A stretch of DNA of 56,052 nucleotides from Candidatus Altimarinota bacterium. Its GTDB lineage: Bacteria; Patescibacteriota; Gracilibacteria; BD1-5; UBA2023. Position numbers and translations under genes: made by a program. Every line of letters starts with the position of its first letter. The first letter of the stretch is position 1. Shown here in pieces: positions 1 through 10,282 of the stretch. The notes under the pieces were generated by a model, which worked only from the letters and a program-made list of their open reading frames with translations, made no database searches and was not told where the DNA came from. The stretch is taken from NCBI GenBank assembly GCA_024709505.1, contig JANJWP010000017.1:1-56052 (forward strand). The letters run 5' to 3'.

Positions 1-309
1 CGTGAGCGTGTGCGTCGGGGAATGCACGATGAAGCACCGCGCCGATTTCTGGAGCGCGGTCGATTCGGCGGCGATGGCCGCGTACACCGAACGGACGTTG
101 GTCTTGACCACGGCGTCCTTCGCGTCCTGCCGGTATCCCGAAAGCGCGAGGAGCCCGACGGTCGCGAGCACCGCGAGGATGGCGATCACGACGATGAGTT
201 CGGCCAGGGTGAAGCCCGAGAGCTTGGTGGAAGCCGCCTTCCGAAGCGCGCGGGAAACGCGACGGGAAACGGAGTCGGAGAGGCGGAGGGGGGAATTGGG
301 GAGATTCAT
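1..309 (-). CDS. type IV pilin-like protein (3' end outside window)
   Basis: Pilus subunit or pseudopilin; 103 codons are visible and the C-terminus lies beyond the window. A 32-residue basic leader ending KLSG is followed by FTLAELIVVIAILAV, a class III prepilin motif. The Gly-Phe peptidase site and the glutamate at +5 are present, and the hydrophobic helix runs to about residue 55. The leader is long for a pilin. A -10-like TATACT (342-347, minus) lies upstream with only a poorly spaced -35. The core resembles the pilins at 36367 and 37103, so this is probably a third subunit of the same machine. It stands apart from the efflux operon behind it. Family is clear; the exact role is unknown. 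Confidence 0.85.
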   Translation of the reverse strand, partial: MNLPNSPLRLSDSVSRRVSRALRKAASTKLSGFTLAELIVVIAILAVLATVGLLALSGYRQDAKDAVVKTNVRSVYAAIAAESTALQKSARCFIVHSPTHTLT

Positions 310-386
310 TTTTCCGCTTTTAAAAGTTAAAATTCCGGTTAAGTATACTGGTTTTACCGTTTGTAAAAAACGAAAATGGGGGATTT

Positions 387-1070
387 TTACTTGCTGGACG
401 ACCAAAAACCCTTCTCAATCAATCCGTCCCGTACTTGAATGACCCGACCCGCCCGACGGCTAATCGCCGGATCGTGAGTAATGAGAATGATGGTTTTCCC
501 TTCCTCGTGGAGCTTTTCGAGAATCGCGAGAATCTCGGAACCCGTTTTGGTATCGAGGGCTCCGGTGGGCTCGTCGGCAAGGATGATGGAAGGGTTGCCC
601 ACTATCGCACGCGCGATGGCGACGCGTTGTTGTTGTCATCAGGAGAGTTCGCTGGGTTTGTTATCGGCCTTATCAGAAAGTCCTACTTTCTCGAGAGCGA
701 GAAGCGCGCGAGTCTTACGTTCAGATTTTCCGATTCCTTGATATGCGAGCGGAAGCATTACCTGTTCAAGCGCGGAAAGGCGCGGAATGAGGTTATATCC
801 TTGAAATATAAATCCCACCTTTTTTCCCCGAAATTCGGATTGTTCGTCTCAAGAAAGCTTTTCGACCGGGGTTCCGTCGAGAACGTATTCGCCTCCGCTT
901 GGAGCATCGAGAATGCCAATGATGTTCATGAGGGTCGATTTTCCCGAACCGGAAGGACCCATGATCGCGACGAACTCGCCGGGTGAAATGGAAAGGGATA
1001 TCCCTTTAAGAACGGGAACGTCCTCCGGCCCCATCCGGTAGGTTTTCGTAATGTTTCGAAGCGTAAGCAT
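387..1070 (-). CDS. ABC transporter ATPase, MacB/LolD type
   Basis: Cytoplasmic ATPase of a three-gene efflux or lipoprotein-type exporter, 227 residues, normal for the family. Walker [10 protein letters not shown] is near residue 40, then a Q-loop ([13 protein letters not shown]), the signature [14 protein letters not shown], Walker [12 protein letters not shown] and the switch histidine THD. The two signature glycines are both UGA (636-641), and another UGA lies at 849-851, so the standard code breaks the gene into fragments. It is last in an operon after the permease (3261-4478) and the membrane fusion protein (1107-3242), 36 bases behind the latter. Substrate cannot be inferred. Confidence 0.95.
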
Positions 1071-1106
1071 GAAAGGTTGGGAAAAGCGGTTGAATCGGTT
1101 TTTCGG

Positions 1107-3242
1107 CTATCTCGCGAAGTTTCCTCCGGAAGAACCTCAGAAATTTCCTCCCGAAGACCCTCCGAAACCTCCGCCTCAGGAAGATCCGCCGGACATTCCG
1201 CCCGAAGGCCTGCTACGGTTGCTCGCGGGATTGAAAATGGAAAACGCCCCGTTCGATCGGACTCCGGCAGTGGAAATGGAGAAAGCCGTGCTTACAACCT
1301 TGTCGCTAATTTCGATTCCTTCGAGAATTTCGGTATTTGTGCCGTTCGTAAGCCCAGTTTTCACTTCGACGGGACGCGGACGACCTTCCTTCCATACGCG
1401 GACGACCTTCTTTTCATTGGCACTGGAAATGGCTGCAGTAGGAACCATCACGACACCGGAACGCTCTTCGGTAACGATCGTTACGGTCGCCGTCATGCTA
1501 TTGTACAGGCGCAGTTCGTCCGATTGGAACCATATGACGGCCTTGTACGAAACGACGCCCTGGCTGGTCGCAGGAGTCGGATCGACTTCGCCCACCGTTC
1601 CGGTAAACGTTTCGTTCGGATACGAATCGAATTTGATCGAAGCCGATTGCCCCTCCCGAACCTTCACGACGTCGAGTTGATCGACTAAGACACTGATTTC
1701 GTAGAGTCACGGGACTTCTACCGTGACGCTCGTCGCCGAATCGGCGGAATTGGAATTCGTGGAAATTTCGCCGACCTTGCCATTGCTCGCGGTAATGATT
1801 CCGTCGAATCCCGCGACGATCTGATAGTCTTCTTTTTTCTTTCGCGCCTTCGAGAGGGAAATTTTTACCTGCTCGATTTGATTGAGAGCTGATTGAACCT
1901 CTTCCCTCGTTGGGCCGTCGAGCATTTTGGCATAGGAGAGGCGGTTGACCCTGAGCGCCTCTTCGAGCGAAGCGACGGAATCTTTCTTCTGTTGGATTCT
2001 CAATGCGTAGTCGCTTGCGAGTTTTGCTAAAGAAGCTTTGGCCGAAGCGAGGTTCGCTTCGAGCGAACGGACGTTCGATTCCTGTTCGAGGAGGTTTTGA
2101 TTTTTATTCGCGACGGTATTGTCGGCGCCCTGTCTTATGAGCGAAGGATCATCCATCGCCGCGATCTGTTTGCGCGTCGAGGCCGCGTCATTCAAATACG
2201 AAGCGAATTTCGCACGGTATCCCGAAGCGCTGCTCGAAAGCGATGAAATGGTCGATGACGTCATCGAAGACGCGGGAATGGTCGCGTCCAGAGCGAGGGA
2301 AATCGCATCGGCCGCGACCACGGCGGCATTCGCCATGTTTTCGCGTTCGAGCAAAAATTCCAAAACTCCTCCGGTATTGCTAAAATTGGCCGAGGGAAGT
2401 TTTTCGGCATATCTCTTGACGGCCGAGCGGAAAATCGCGAAGGCCTCCTGGGCTTTGACGCCCTTCTCGCTATCTTTAGCGGAAAACTCGGAGGGGCTCG
2501 TGAAATCATCGAAATTCAGTGCCGAATCTTCGAACGTCTGTACGAACGCCCGAGCCTCGGAAAGTTGGGTTCCAGCGCTTACCGAAGCCGAAGAAAGGAT
2601 GTACGCGAGATCAGTGGACGATTTAGCCACCGTGTTTTCTGAAGAAGCCCTTACGTAGTCAACGTCGCTCTTGAGGGTTTCGAGCCTTTCCCTCCCGATA
2701 GCGAGAGAACGTTCGGCTTGTTCGACCGAAGCGGTTTGGTCGCCGATTTTCGCGTCGCGCTCCATTTCGAGGTTCCGCATTTCATCGGGGGCGATGGCGA
2801 GAGCGCGTTCCGAGGCGGCGATGGACGCCTCCATTTTTACCCGGTCGTATTCGGTGACCCCAGCGAAAAGCTTATCGTAATTGAGTTGGGCGTTTTTAAG
2901 GGAAAGCTCCTGCGAACGGATATCGTTATCCACGTCGGTCGAATCGACTTCGGCCAGCACCTGTCCTTTTTTCACGCGGTCTCCGGGCTTCGCGTTCCAT
3001 TTGACGATTTTTCCGTTGGAATTGAATTGGAGCATTTGGGTGGATGCGGTAGTCGTCGTTCAGACTCCTTGGATCGTCGAGCGCACCGAACCCGTAAACG
3101 CTGCTACCGCGTCTTTTTCGGTCGGTCGGACGCTTGGCGCGGCGGGATTCGAAGAAGGCCAAAAATACCAGACTGAAAATCCAACGGAAAGCGCGAGCGA
3201 AAGGCTTGCGAGAGGATGTCTCTTAACGATGGAAAAATTCAT
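1107..3242 (-). CDS. membrane fusion protein, HlyD/MacA type
   Basis: Periplasmic adaptor of the efflux operon, 711 residues. A membrane anchor (residues 10-28) leads into a lipoyl-like half motif (KIVKWNAKPGDRVKKGQVLAEVD region, about 78-100). A long, probably coiled-coil Ala/Glu/Lys/Ser-rich region follows (about 105-480), then the second lipoyl half with FDGIITASNGKVGEIS and a beta-barrel region. UGA is read as Gly at 3060-3062 and elsewhere. The C-terminus is a Gly/Ser-rich tail of about 35 residues with repeated GGSSGG and GGNF, where UGA sits among ordinary glycine codons. The coiled coil is long for MacA. It lies 18 bases after the permease. Stop is TAG at 1107-1109. Confidence 0.9.
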
Positions 3243-3260
3243 GGGAGAAAAGTGAGAAAA

Positions 3261-4478
3261 CTATTCGGAACGGAGCGCGTCAATAGGACGGAGTTTGGCG
3301 GCCTTATACGCGGGAAGCAGTCAGAAAACGATTCCGATCGCGACCGAACACCCGAACGAAAGCGCGACCGAATACGGCGTTATCACCGCCGGAACTGAAA
3401 GCATCGAAGCAATATGTACGATGGCGTAACTCACGGCGATTCAAAAGGCTCCGCCGAGAAAAGTAAGAACCACCGCTTCCGTCAGGAACTGCACGATGAT
3501 GTCGGCGTTGAGCGCTCAGATGGAACGGCGGATTCCGATTTCGCGAGTACGTTCCGACACCGAAACGAGCATGATGTTCATAATGCCGATGCCTCAAACG
3601 ACGAGCGATATCGAAGCGATGCCGGCAAGGAACATTTTAAGGGTATCGGTCACGCTTGTCATCGTCGCGAGCATGTCGGCGGAACTCGATACCGAAAAAT
3701 TCGCGGCGTTCGGGTCGGAAATTTTGAATTTGGCGAGGTAATGGTTGGTAATGGACTCTTTCGCCTTGTCCATCGAGTCGGCCGATTCGGCCATTATCGC
3801 GAATTGGGAGACATATTTGTTTCCCAAAAATCGGTCCTGCAATGTGGTGATGGGCACGTAGATGGCGTCATCACTCGAAGCCATCGGACCGCTCCCCGAT
3901 CATTTCGATTCGGCGATTCCGATGACTCGGAGGTACACGTTTCCCACCTTGATATCCTTTCCGAGGGGGTTTTCGGTTCCAAAAAAGTTCGTCGCGGTCG
4001 TCGGTCAGAGCACGGCGACCTTGGAGCGTTCTTCGACGTCGGACTCCGAAATGAAGAGCCCATATTGGGCCTTGATGTTTTTTACTTTGGAATATTCCTC
4101 CTCCACCCCGTAGACGGTCGTGCTCGCGTTGATGGAACCCACGATGACTTGCCGGGAAGTTTGGGCAATGGGTGAAACAGCTCCAACGCCTTCGATAGCG
4201 CGGATTTCCGCAGTATCTTCAGTCGTAAAAATGTTCGAAGTCCGCACGTTGGTTTGACGCACGTCACCCTGCCGGCTTCCTCCGGGACGAAGGGTAAGGA
4301 GATTGGTTCCAAGCGATTCGATATTCGATTGGATGCTCCGTTGGGTTCCTTCGCCGAAAGCGAGAAGCACGATGACTGACGCGACGCCGATGATGATTCC
4401 AAGCGACGAAAGGGCCGTGCGCATCTTATTGGCGCGAATGCTTCGAAGCGCGTTCTGAAGGTGTTCGAAAAACGGCAC
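3261..4478 (-). CDS. ABC transporter permease, MacB/FtsX type
   Basis: Membrane subunit of the MacAB-like exporter, 405 residues. It has the MacB layout: N-terminal LRSIRANKMRTALSSLGIIIGVASV leading into TM1, a large periplasmic domain (about 45-275), then three C-terminal TM segments with [25 protein letters not shown] and the end motif LLPAYKAAKLRPIDALR. Six in-frame UGA fall where MacB has glycine, for example VLGPTTA, LVVGIGIM and RRSIGA. The start is GTG at 4478; no ATG lies close upstream in frame. It is first in the operon. I see no clear promoter in the 88 bases before it. Confidence 0.93.
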
Positions 4479-4566
4479 GGGAACGGGGAAAAAATACTTT
4501 CCGAATGATATCCGAGCAACTTAAAGCGAAGTTGAAGGAACAAAGGATTTTACGAAGAATTCAGGC

Positions 4567-5823
4567 TTAACGGCCAAATTTCTCCGCAATCGCCCTTCCT
4601 GCAGCCCGGCCCGTAGACCAGCACGATTGAAGGTTGAATCCTCCGGTCACGGCATCAACATCGAGGACTTCGCCCGTAAAATACAGGTTTTCGATCAATT
4701 TCGATTCCATCGTCGCGGAATCGACGAACGAGGTGTCGATCCCTCATGCGGTAACGAATTCCTCTCCGGGACGAGTTCCGACCAAGGTTACGGGAATTCC
4801 AAGCGAAAGGAGGCGGCATACGGATTTCCGCTCTTCGCGCGAAACGGTGGCACATTTTTTTTCTCCGCTTACCCCCGAAAGCGCCACGACCGTTTCGGAC
4901 AAGCGCCGGGGAAGAAGGAGGGAGAGGACGTTTTTCCATTCTTTTGCCCCGTTTTGGAAAAACGCATTCGAAATCTCCGCTTCCCAATGGTCAAACGTCC
5001 TGGAAGCATCGGGGGAAATCCGCAAAAAAATGGGCGTTGACGGCGAACATTCCGTAAAAGCGAGCCGCGCCGAAAGTTCGAAAACGGCAGGACCGGTAAT
5101 GCCGAAGTGCGTAAAAAGCAGTCCTCATTCGGAGAACGACGCCCCTTCGGAAAAAAGTTTTGCGCGGGGAATCGCCAAGCCCGAAAGCCCTTTCGTCCAA
5201 TCTTCGAGGGTTTCATAGGCGGAAAGCGATGGCCGAAGCGGCGTGACAGGGTGTCCAAGCGACTTCGCGAGCGCATGTCCGGAACCGTCGCTTCCGGTTT
5301 TGGAATAGGCGGCTCATCCCGTGGAAATCACGAGCGCATCGAAGCGTTCGTGCGTTTCCGAATGCGATACGAAAAATTCGGAACGCCCTCCCTCCCCCTT
5401 CTTCACGCGAACCCCTTCGACTTTGGTCGAAAGCCGCAAATCGATTCCCCCAAGGGCCCGTTCGAAAACGGCTACCACCTCATCGGCCGAATCGGAGACG
5501 GGAAACACCCGAAGGTCGTCTTGGGTTTTGAGCGGACACCCGTGCGCGGCGAACCATTCAGCGGTCTTTTTCGGAGAAAACGCTCAAAGCACGCCTTCAA
5601 GAAAATCTCCGCCCCGAACGTATTTGGAGAGAAGTTCTTTTTTCGAACGGATTCCAGTCGTAACGTTGCAACGGCCACCCCCCGTAATGGCGACCTTTTT
5701 TCCCATTCGGGGATTTCTTTCGAAAAGCGAGATCGATTCGGGCGAAAACCCAAGCTCCACCAAGGTGGCGGCAAGCATCATGCCCGAAGCTCCGGCGCCG
5801 ATTATCGCGATTTTTTTGGGCAT
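4567..5823 (-). CDS. FAD-dependent oxidoreductase, HI0933/BaiN family
   Basis: Flavoprotein of the HI0933-like (BaiN/YhiN) family, 418 residues, full length. The N-terminal FAD-binding Rossmann motif is IAIIGAGASGMM, then GKKVAITGGGRCNVT, diagnostic for the family. The C-terminal block VTAGGI...TMESK...NLYFTGEVLDVDAVTGGFN ends in a second FAD-contact region. UGA supplies Gly in VTAGG (UGA GGG), in STGAAYS and elsewhere. The physiological substrate of the family is poorly known. It follows the unknown gene at 5845-6375 by 21 bases, so the two are probably co-transcribed. Confidence 0.92.
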
Positions 5824-5844
5824 CGATTTTTCCGGAGTTCGAAA

Positions 5845-6375
5845 TTACCGGAGAGGATGATAATCGAAATCCTGTTTCGGCAAACCGTAAAGGCGTTCGT
5901 GATTTTCACAAAGGATCGCGATTTCGGCGATGACCTCGTTTGGGAAACCCGCGCGGTGGTATTCGACCTTCCCGTTCGCGTCCGGAGACCTGGAGACGCG
6001 TTCTTCGATCACGCTGAATTCCTTGACGGTAATGGCGAAAAGTTCGGGATTTCCCCATGCGACCCGAAACTTCCGCAAGACATGGGGATACTTGGCAATG
6101 GCAACGGCGGTATCGGGAGTGAGCGTCGGATTGTGTTTCGGCTTTCCACTCGCCAACACCCTTTTAAGCAGGGCGTCCCGGTAAGGGTGTTTGCCGAACG
6201 GCTCATCGATCACGCCGGAAACGGCGTCGCAAGCCCGATCGCGGACCCCGGACGTTCCTTCGGTTTCGTTGGCATTCGACGAAAGGCCTCCCCCCTCGTC
6301 TATGTCGAGGAGCACGAAGTGATCGAAGGAGACTTTCGGTTCCGATTCGGGATCTTGGGAATTCTGATCTCCCAT
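5845..6375 (-). CDS. hypothetical protein
   Basis: 176-residue soluble protein, not recognised. The first 60 residues are acidic and low-complexity (DIDEGGG, SNANETEGTSG), suggesting a disordered head. The rest looks folded, with the strings HPYRDALLKRVLASGKPKHNP and AWGNPELFAITVKEFSVIEERV. No signal peptide or membrane segment. No UGA codons. It is first of two genes with the flavoprotein, behind a promoter at 6403-6432. A regulatory or partner role for the oxidoreductase is only a guess from position. Confidence 0.7.
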   Translation of the reverse strand: MGDQNSQDPESEPKVSFDHFVLLDIDEGGGLSSNANETEGTSGVRDRACDAVSGVIDEPFGKHPYRDALLKRVLASGKPKHNPTLTPDTAVAIAKYPHVLRKFRVAWGNPELFAITVKEFSVIEERVSRSPDANGKVEYHRAGFPNEVIAEIAILCENHERLYGLPKQDFDYHPLR

Positions 6376-6402
6376 TTCACAGGCATTGATCGTGTAATTT
6401 TT

Positions 6403-6432
6403 TACATATTAACAAAATCATGGCGTTGTCAA
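6403..6432 (-). promoter_or_regulatory. promoter for 6375-4567 operon
   Basis: Minus-strand TTGACA (6427-6432), an 18-base spacer and TATGTA (6403-6408), 28 bases before the start codon. The -35 is perfect, the -10 weak. Confidence 0.45.
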
Positions 6433-6448
6433 CCATTGATACGAAAAG

Positions 6449-6480
6449 AAAGGAGGATTCCCCGAGGGGGATCCTCCTTT
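6449..6480 (-). terminator. intrinsic terminator after 6487-7920
   Basis: Near-perfect hairpin (arms AAAGGAGGAT / ATCCTCCTTT with a C5/G4 inner stem) just after the TAG at 6487-6489. On the minus strand it is followed by a T-rich tract (TTTCTTTTCG), which gives the direction. Confidence 0.8.
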
Positions 6481-6486
6481 CCGCTT

Positions 6487-7920
6487 CTACGAATTATCGA
6501 TCTTCATGCATACCGTTCCGAGTTGGGTCGTCCAACTGTTACGGTTATACCCCCTTCATAAACTGTATACGTCCCAACTGTACAATCATCCCATGTAAAG
6601 GCCGAAGGCGGTCTGCTGGAGGTATCCGTTATCGTTCCACCCCTTCAATTCCGTGGAACTTATCTGCGAATATCCGGTCGGACACGATCCCGTCGCAAGC
6701 AATCGTTGCTGGATAACGGGTTGCCGGTTTCCTACGGGATAATATTTCCAACACGTATTGTTTACGTGGGTATCATGATAATGCACCTGCGCGTAGGTCT
6801 CCCCTCCATGACCCCAGCTGTACATCGGCCCGAATACGGTGGCGCTGTCGTTGTACTGAAGGTAGTTGTACCTCGAAGAACCGAACGAAGACGTCGGCAT
6901 TCCGCTGTATCCCAAGTCCGTGCAGGTGGAGAGGTTCCTTACCCCGAGAAACACCGGATACACTCCGTTTTTCGTCGCGCCGTCTTCGTCTACGCCCATG
7001 ACCTTGAAACAGGTTCCATTGACGGTCGAAGAGGTCCACCATCGCGCGATGTATCCGTTCATGTTGGTATGGCTTCCATACGACCAACTATCCACGTAAC
7101 CGAGATAGGCCCCGTTATCGTTGGACATGAAATACCCCCAATCGTTAGCCCCTTTCAATTGCGCATGGGGAACGTAATGGTACCCGTCCCCCGTAGGACA
7201 AAGGGAAGCGTTGTTCGTTCCATAGGCAAAGAGCGAAATGTGCGGCCGTCCATTGGTGGTAAAAGTCCGGTGGCAGAGATACGCCGGTCCGTTCGAGAGC
7301 GCGTAGTGCATGTTCAAATGTTCGTGGCCCGCGCTGTAACCGGATTCGGCACTGATGTTCAATCCGTTATTGGTTATTTGAACGTACACGTAGCCGTTGC
7401 GATTGTAATTGCCCAATGCCTCGAGCGTCCATCCGGATGGACAGTTCGACGCCGAAGCGACGGACATCACCACTGTGTAAGCCTTCCGCCCCAATGCGTC
7501 GGATGAGGCGTTCGAATTATCGGCGCCGGGCGTCCAAGCGGTTCCGCTCCATTTTAGGACTTGTCCGGCAGTCGCGCTGCCGGAAGCGAGTTTGGACGGC
7601 GAAATTCCCGTTGCGATTTTCGAATCGGTAACGGCGGAGTTGGCCATGTCATCGGTAGCGACCGAGGATTTGAACGCCAAAGATCCGAGCGCTTGCAGTT
7701 GCGAATCTATCGAAACGAAATTCGCCGCTACCTTATTCCATTCCGAAGACGAAAGCGTCGATCAGGTGGAGGCGGTACCGACCGCCTGGAGCGCCGTATA
7801 CGCCGAATACCCCACCGAGAGGGTTATTACGGTGGCGAAAAACGCAAATCAAGAAAGCACGGCCCTTCGAATGCCCATATGCGGAAAGTTATTGATAGCT
7901 GGGATCGATTCGTTCGCCAT
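6487..7920 (-). CDS. secreted tail-fibre-like surface protein
   Basis: 477 residues. An N-terminal pilin-like or signal-anchor segment (RRAVLSGFAFFATVITLSVGYSAY region, about 18-40) is followed by an Ala/Ser/Thr-rich stalk containing ATDDMANSAVTDSKIATG and AGQVLKWSGTAWT. Those are the short repeats seen in phage tail-fibre and surface stalk proteins. The C-terminal 330 residues are rich in Tyr, Trp, Asn and Gly with scattered Cys (SCPTGYS, NCPSGWT), a probable beta-rich binding head. UGA encodes Gly at LSGFAF, ASTGST and YMGGLY. Probably an adhesin exposed on the cell; the ligand is unknown. It could instead be a pilus-tip protein, given the N-terminus. Confidence 0.75.
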
Positions 7921-8018
7921 GGTAATTTTTTTTCAATCGAAAAACAAGATATTTTTAATGTTAAATTATCACTTACGAATACATTTTGTTTTTTTGGAGA
8001 AGCGGATACATTTCGGCC

Positions 8019-9158
8019 ATGCCGAAAAACCTCTCCTGACTCGCCGGGCTCCGCGCCCTTGCCTGCTTAAGCGTGGTCGCCTACCACCTCAACCAGCAAC
8101 GTTCCATCGAAAACCTCTCCGATTGGAATTGGGACCTCTATCAGTTCGTCGAAACTTGGCCCGTCACGGTAAGCTTCTTTTTCGTGCTTTGAGGATTGCT
8201 CCGTTCGGCCCCCTATTGGCGAACGATTCTCTCGGGAGATCCCGCTCCGGAACCGAGGAAGGCCCTAATCGACCGGTTTTTACGCATTGCCCCGGCTTAC
8301 TACGTTGCTTTCGCGGTAACCATCGTGGCGGTATTCCTCGTTCAATGAGGCATGGAAAACGCCCTCGCGAGGATTTTTGCCGGGTTCGCGTTCCTTTCAT
8401 GGATCCATCCCTCCACGTTTTTTCCCGCCGATTTCAACGGGCCGCTTTGGTACATCGCTTTCGACATGACCGGAGGATTGTTGGTCGTTGCAATAATGGG
8501 AACGCTCGTCAAGCTGAAACCGAAATGGGCGGTACCGGGTCTCGCGGCTGCGGCGGGAATCCTCCTTCTCGCGCATTTCGCATTCATGAAAATCCCCTTC
8601 CCTCCGGGGCACGGCCCAACGGCGGAATGGTTCCCCACCTACAACCCCTTTCTCTTCTGACTCCACTTCCTTCTCGGAATGGCCGCGTGAGGCGTCGCGA
8701 TTCGGATGGAAAAAGAGGGCGTTCGCCCCTCGCATTGGTTCGACTTCGCCTTTCTCGCTTCATTTTTTTGAGCGTTCGCCTTTCTCTGGCACATCCGCGA
8801 AGCCCAAGATTTCGCCTATTCATGGCCGAACGGCCCTTACCGGTTCCCTTTGGTTCCGCTCCTCCTCGCCATGGCACTCGTTACCGTAGCCTATACCAAA
8901 AAGGTTGGGAAATGGCTCGATAACCGTCCGTTCAAATGGATTGCGGGGTTTTCGTATTCGGTCTATCTCTACCATGCCCTCGTCATCGCGCTCTTGCGGC
9001 ACTTCGTTTTCCCCGGACATTCGGTGGGGTATCCCGAATGGTGGGCGCTTGTTGTCCTAAGCTTCCCCCTTTCGTTCGCCATCGCCCATCTCAGCAACAA
9101 ACACGTCGAAATGAAAGCGGTTATTTGGTACCGGAACCGGCAAGAGAAAAAACCGTAA
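8019..9158 (+). CDS. acyltransferase 3 family membrane protein
   Basis: Integral-membrane acyltransferase (Acyl_transf_3, OafA/YrhL-like), 379 residues with about ten hydrophobic segments. The N-terminus LSGLAGLRALACLSVVAYHLN holds the conserved arginine and histidine of the family, followed by FFFVLGGLLRS and RFLRIAPAYYVA. The members transfer acetyl or other acyl groups to sugars of surface polymers or lipids. UGA is Gly at LSGLAG, VLGGLL, VQGGME, LFGLHF and AAGGVA. It is divergent from the tail-fibre gene, with 98 A+T-rich bases between that contain no promoter I would defend. Confidence 0.88.
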
Positions 9159-9222
9159 TGGGTTGCCAAAATCGTTTTCGTGGGTATGGTGCATTCACCA
9201 AAACAAATCGGAGGAATTCCTC

Positions 9223-9747
9223 ATGAAAAACCCGGACCTCGTTTGGGAATCGGCACCGAAGTGGCGGCACGCCATCCTGTTCCTTCCTTTCCTGTTCCTT
9301 TCCTTCGCTTTCCTTACGGCGAGCACGGCCTTCTTCCAGGATGAAATCCCCTTCCTTCAGGCATTGTTTTACGCGGTAATGGGCGGCGCCTTCGGGATCG
9401 GCTTCCTTACGGAATGCCTTCCGGGAACGATCGCGTTCATCCGTTCCGAACCGTTCATCCGTTTTTCGGAAGACGGCGCGAAATGCGGATGGAAAAATTA
9501 CCGCTGGGACGGGGTGCACGATTTCGGAAACCAACTGGAGGATTCCAAAAAACTCGCATTCCTCGACGAATCGGGAAAAATCCTCTTCGGAATCGATCTC
9601 TCATCCGGATCGAACGACGATTACGAAGGAGCGGAAGAAGTTTTGAAGCGGATAATCTCGAAATTCCGAAAGGAGCGGAAGGATGCCGAGAGGACCTCCG
9701 CTCAAAGTTCCCATGACGATTGGGGTCCTTCCGGCGGACGGTTCTGA
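9223..9747 (+). CDS. membrane-associated hypothetical protein ending at UGA
   Basis: 174 residues if UGA at 9745-9747 terminates. Two hydrophobic segments (about 15-35 and 45-70) are followed by a soluble acidic domain (FIRFSEDGAKCGWKNYRWDGV onwards), a PH-like layout but not a family I can name. The start is set by a strong Shine-Dalgarno (GGAGG at 9210-9214) in front of ATG 9223. Odd: there is no in-frame TAA or TAG before the terminator at 9785. Reading UGA as Gly would run to TAA at 9919-9921, through the terminator and into the opposing gene. The gene has no internal UGA. Either UGA stops here or there is a sequence error. It sits 64 bases after the acyltransferase. Confidence 0.65.
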   Translation: MKNPDLVWESAPKWRHAILFLPFLFLSFAFLTASTAFFQDEIPFLQALFYAVMGGAFGIGFLTECLPGTIAFIRSEPFIRFSEDGAKCGWKNYRWDGVHDFGNQLEDSKKLAFLDESGKILFGIDLSSGSNDDYEGAEEVLKRIISKFRKERKDAERTSAQSSHDDWGPSGGRF

Positions 9748-9784
9748 AAAGAATCCGCCCGCGCGAAACACCCTTTCATCCATC

Positions 9785-9811
9785 AATCCCCCCGGAGGTT
9801 CCGGGGGGATT
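9785..9811 (+). terminator. intrinsic terminator between convergent genes
   Basis: Perfect 12-bp stem AATCCCCCCGGA / TCCGGGGGGATT with loop GGT, followed by TTTATCG on the plus strand. It serves the plus gene ending at 9747 and may also stop the minus transcript ending at 9822. Confidence 0.8.
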
Positions 9812-9821
9812 TTATCGCGCT

Positions 9822-10241
9822 TTACGGGATATGAAGAAGTTCCTTATTCGAAGCAAAAAGTTCCCGCATCCGACCGAGAATTCCCATCTGCAGGCAATAT
9901 ACGGCGATAGTCCTTTCATAAAGCCCTGGAGAATCCGCGTTTCGGAAAGGAGCGAGCCCGTGGGCTTCGACGTCGAGACGTTCGGCAGAACCGTATACGA
10001 TGGCTTCCACCCTTCCGGAAGTCACGTATCCGATGAGCCATCGGTGGTTTCCGTCGGGAATCGCGTAGCGCAATCCGTTCACGCGGAGCCCTTCGGGAAT
10101 CTCGAACGCCGGTATGGGGGACGAGGCGACGGTAGGGGTACCGCAAAGCGCGGCCCTTACCCGTTCGACGTCGAGCTTGGTCCGGTCGAAATAGTACGAA
10201 TGGACTTCTTCCGCGATAAGTTCCCGACGTTCCATGTTCAA
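9822..10241 (-). CDS. hypothetical protein, possibly ParB-like fold
   Basis: 139 residues, not firmly recognised. The string PDGNHRWLIGYVTSGRVEAIVYG resembles the DGxHRxxA segment of ParB/Srx-like domains, and RVRAALCGTPTV might be the strand and helix before it. This is a weak pattern match. No signal peptide and no UGA codons. It lies 41 bases downstream of alaS on the same strand, so it is probably carried on the alaS transcript. The converging terminator at 9785-9811 lies just beyond its stop. Confidence 0.65.
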   Translation of the reverse strand: MNMERRELIAEEVHSYYFDRTKLDVERVRAALCGTPTVASSPIPAFEIPEGLRVNGLRYAIPDGNHRWLIGYVTSGRVEAIVYGSAERLDVEAHGLAPFRNADSPGLYERTIAVYCLQMGILGRMRELFASNKELLHIP

Positions 10242-10282
10242 ACGGTTGAAAAAGGTTTCGATTCGAGCGCCCGAAATGCCGG

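Noticed and set aside
387-4478. Many genes broken by frameshift or nonsense mutations (pseudogenes)
   Set aside because: All breaks are UGA in frame, at conserved glycines, with both sides matching one family. Recoding explains them without mutations.
6487-7920. Phage tail fibre in a prophage remnant
   Set aside because: No other phage genes nearby, and the N-terminus is a membrane or pilin-like anchor rather than a virion attachment domain.
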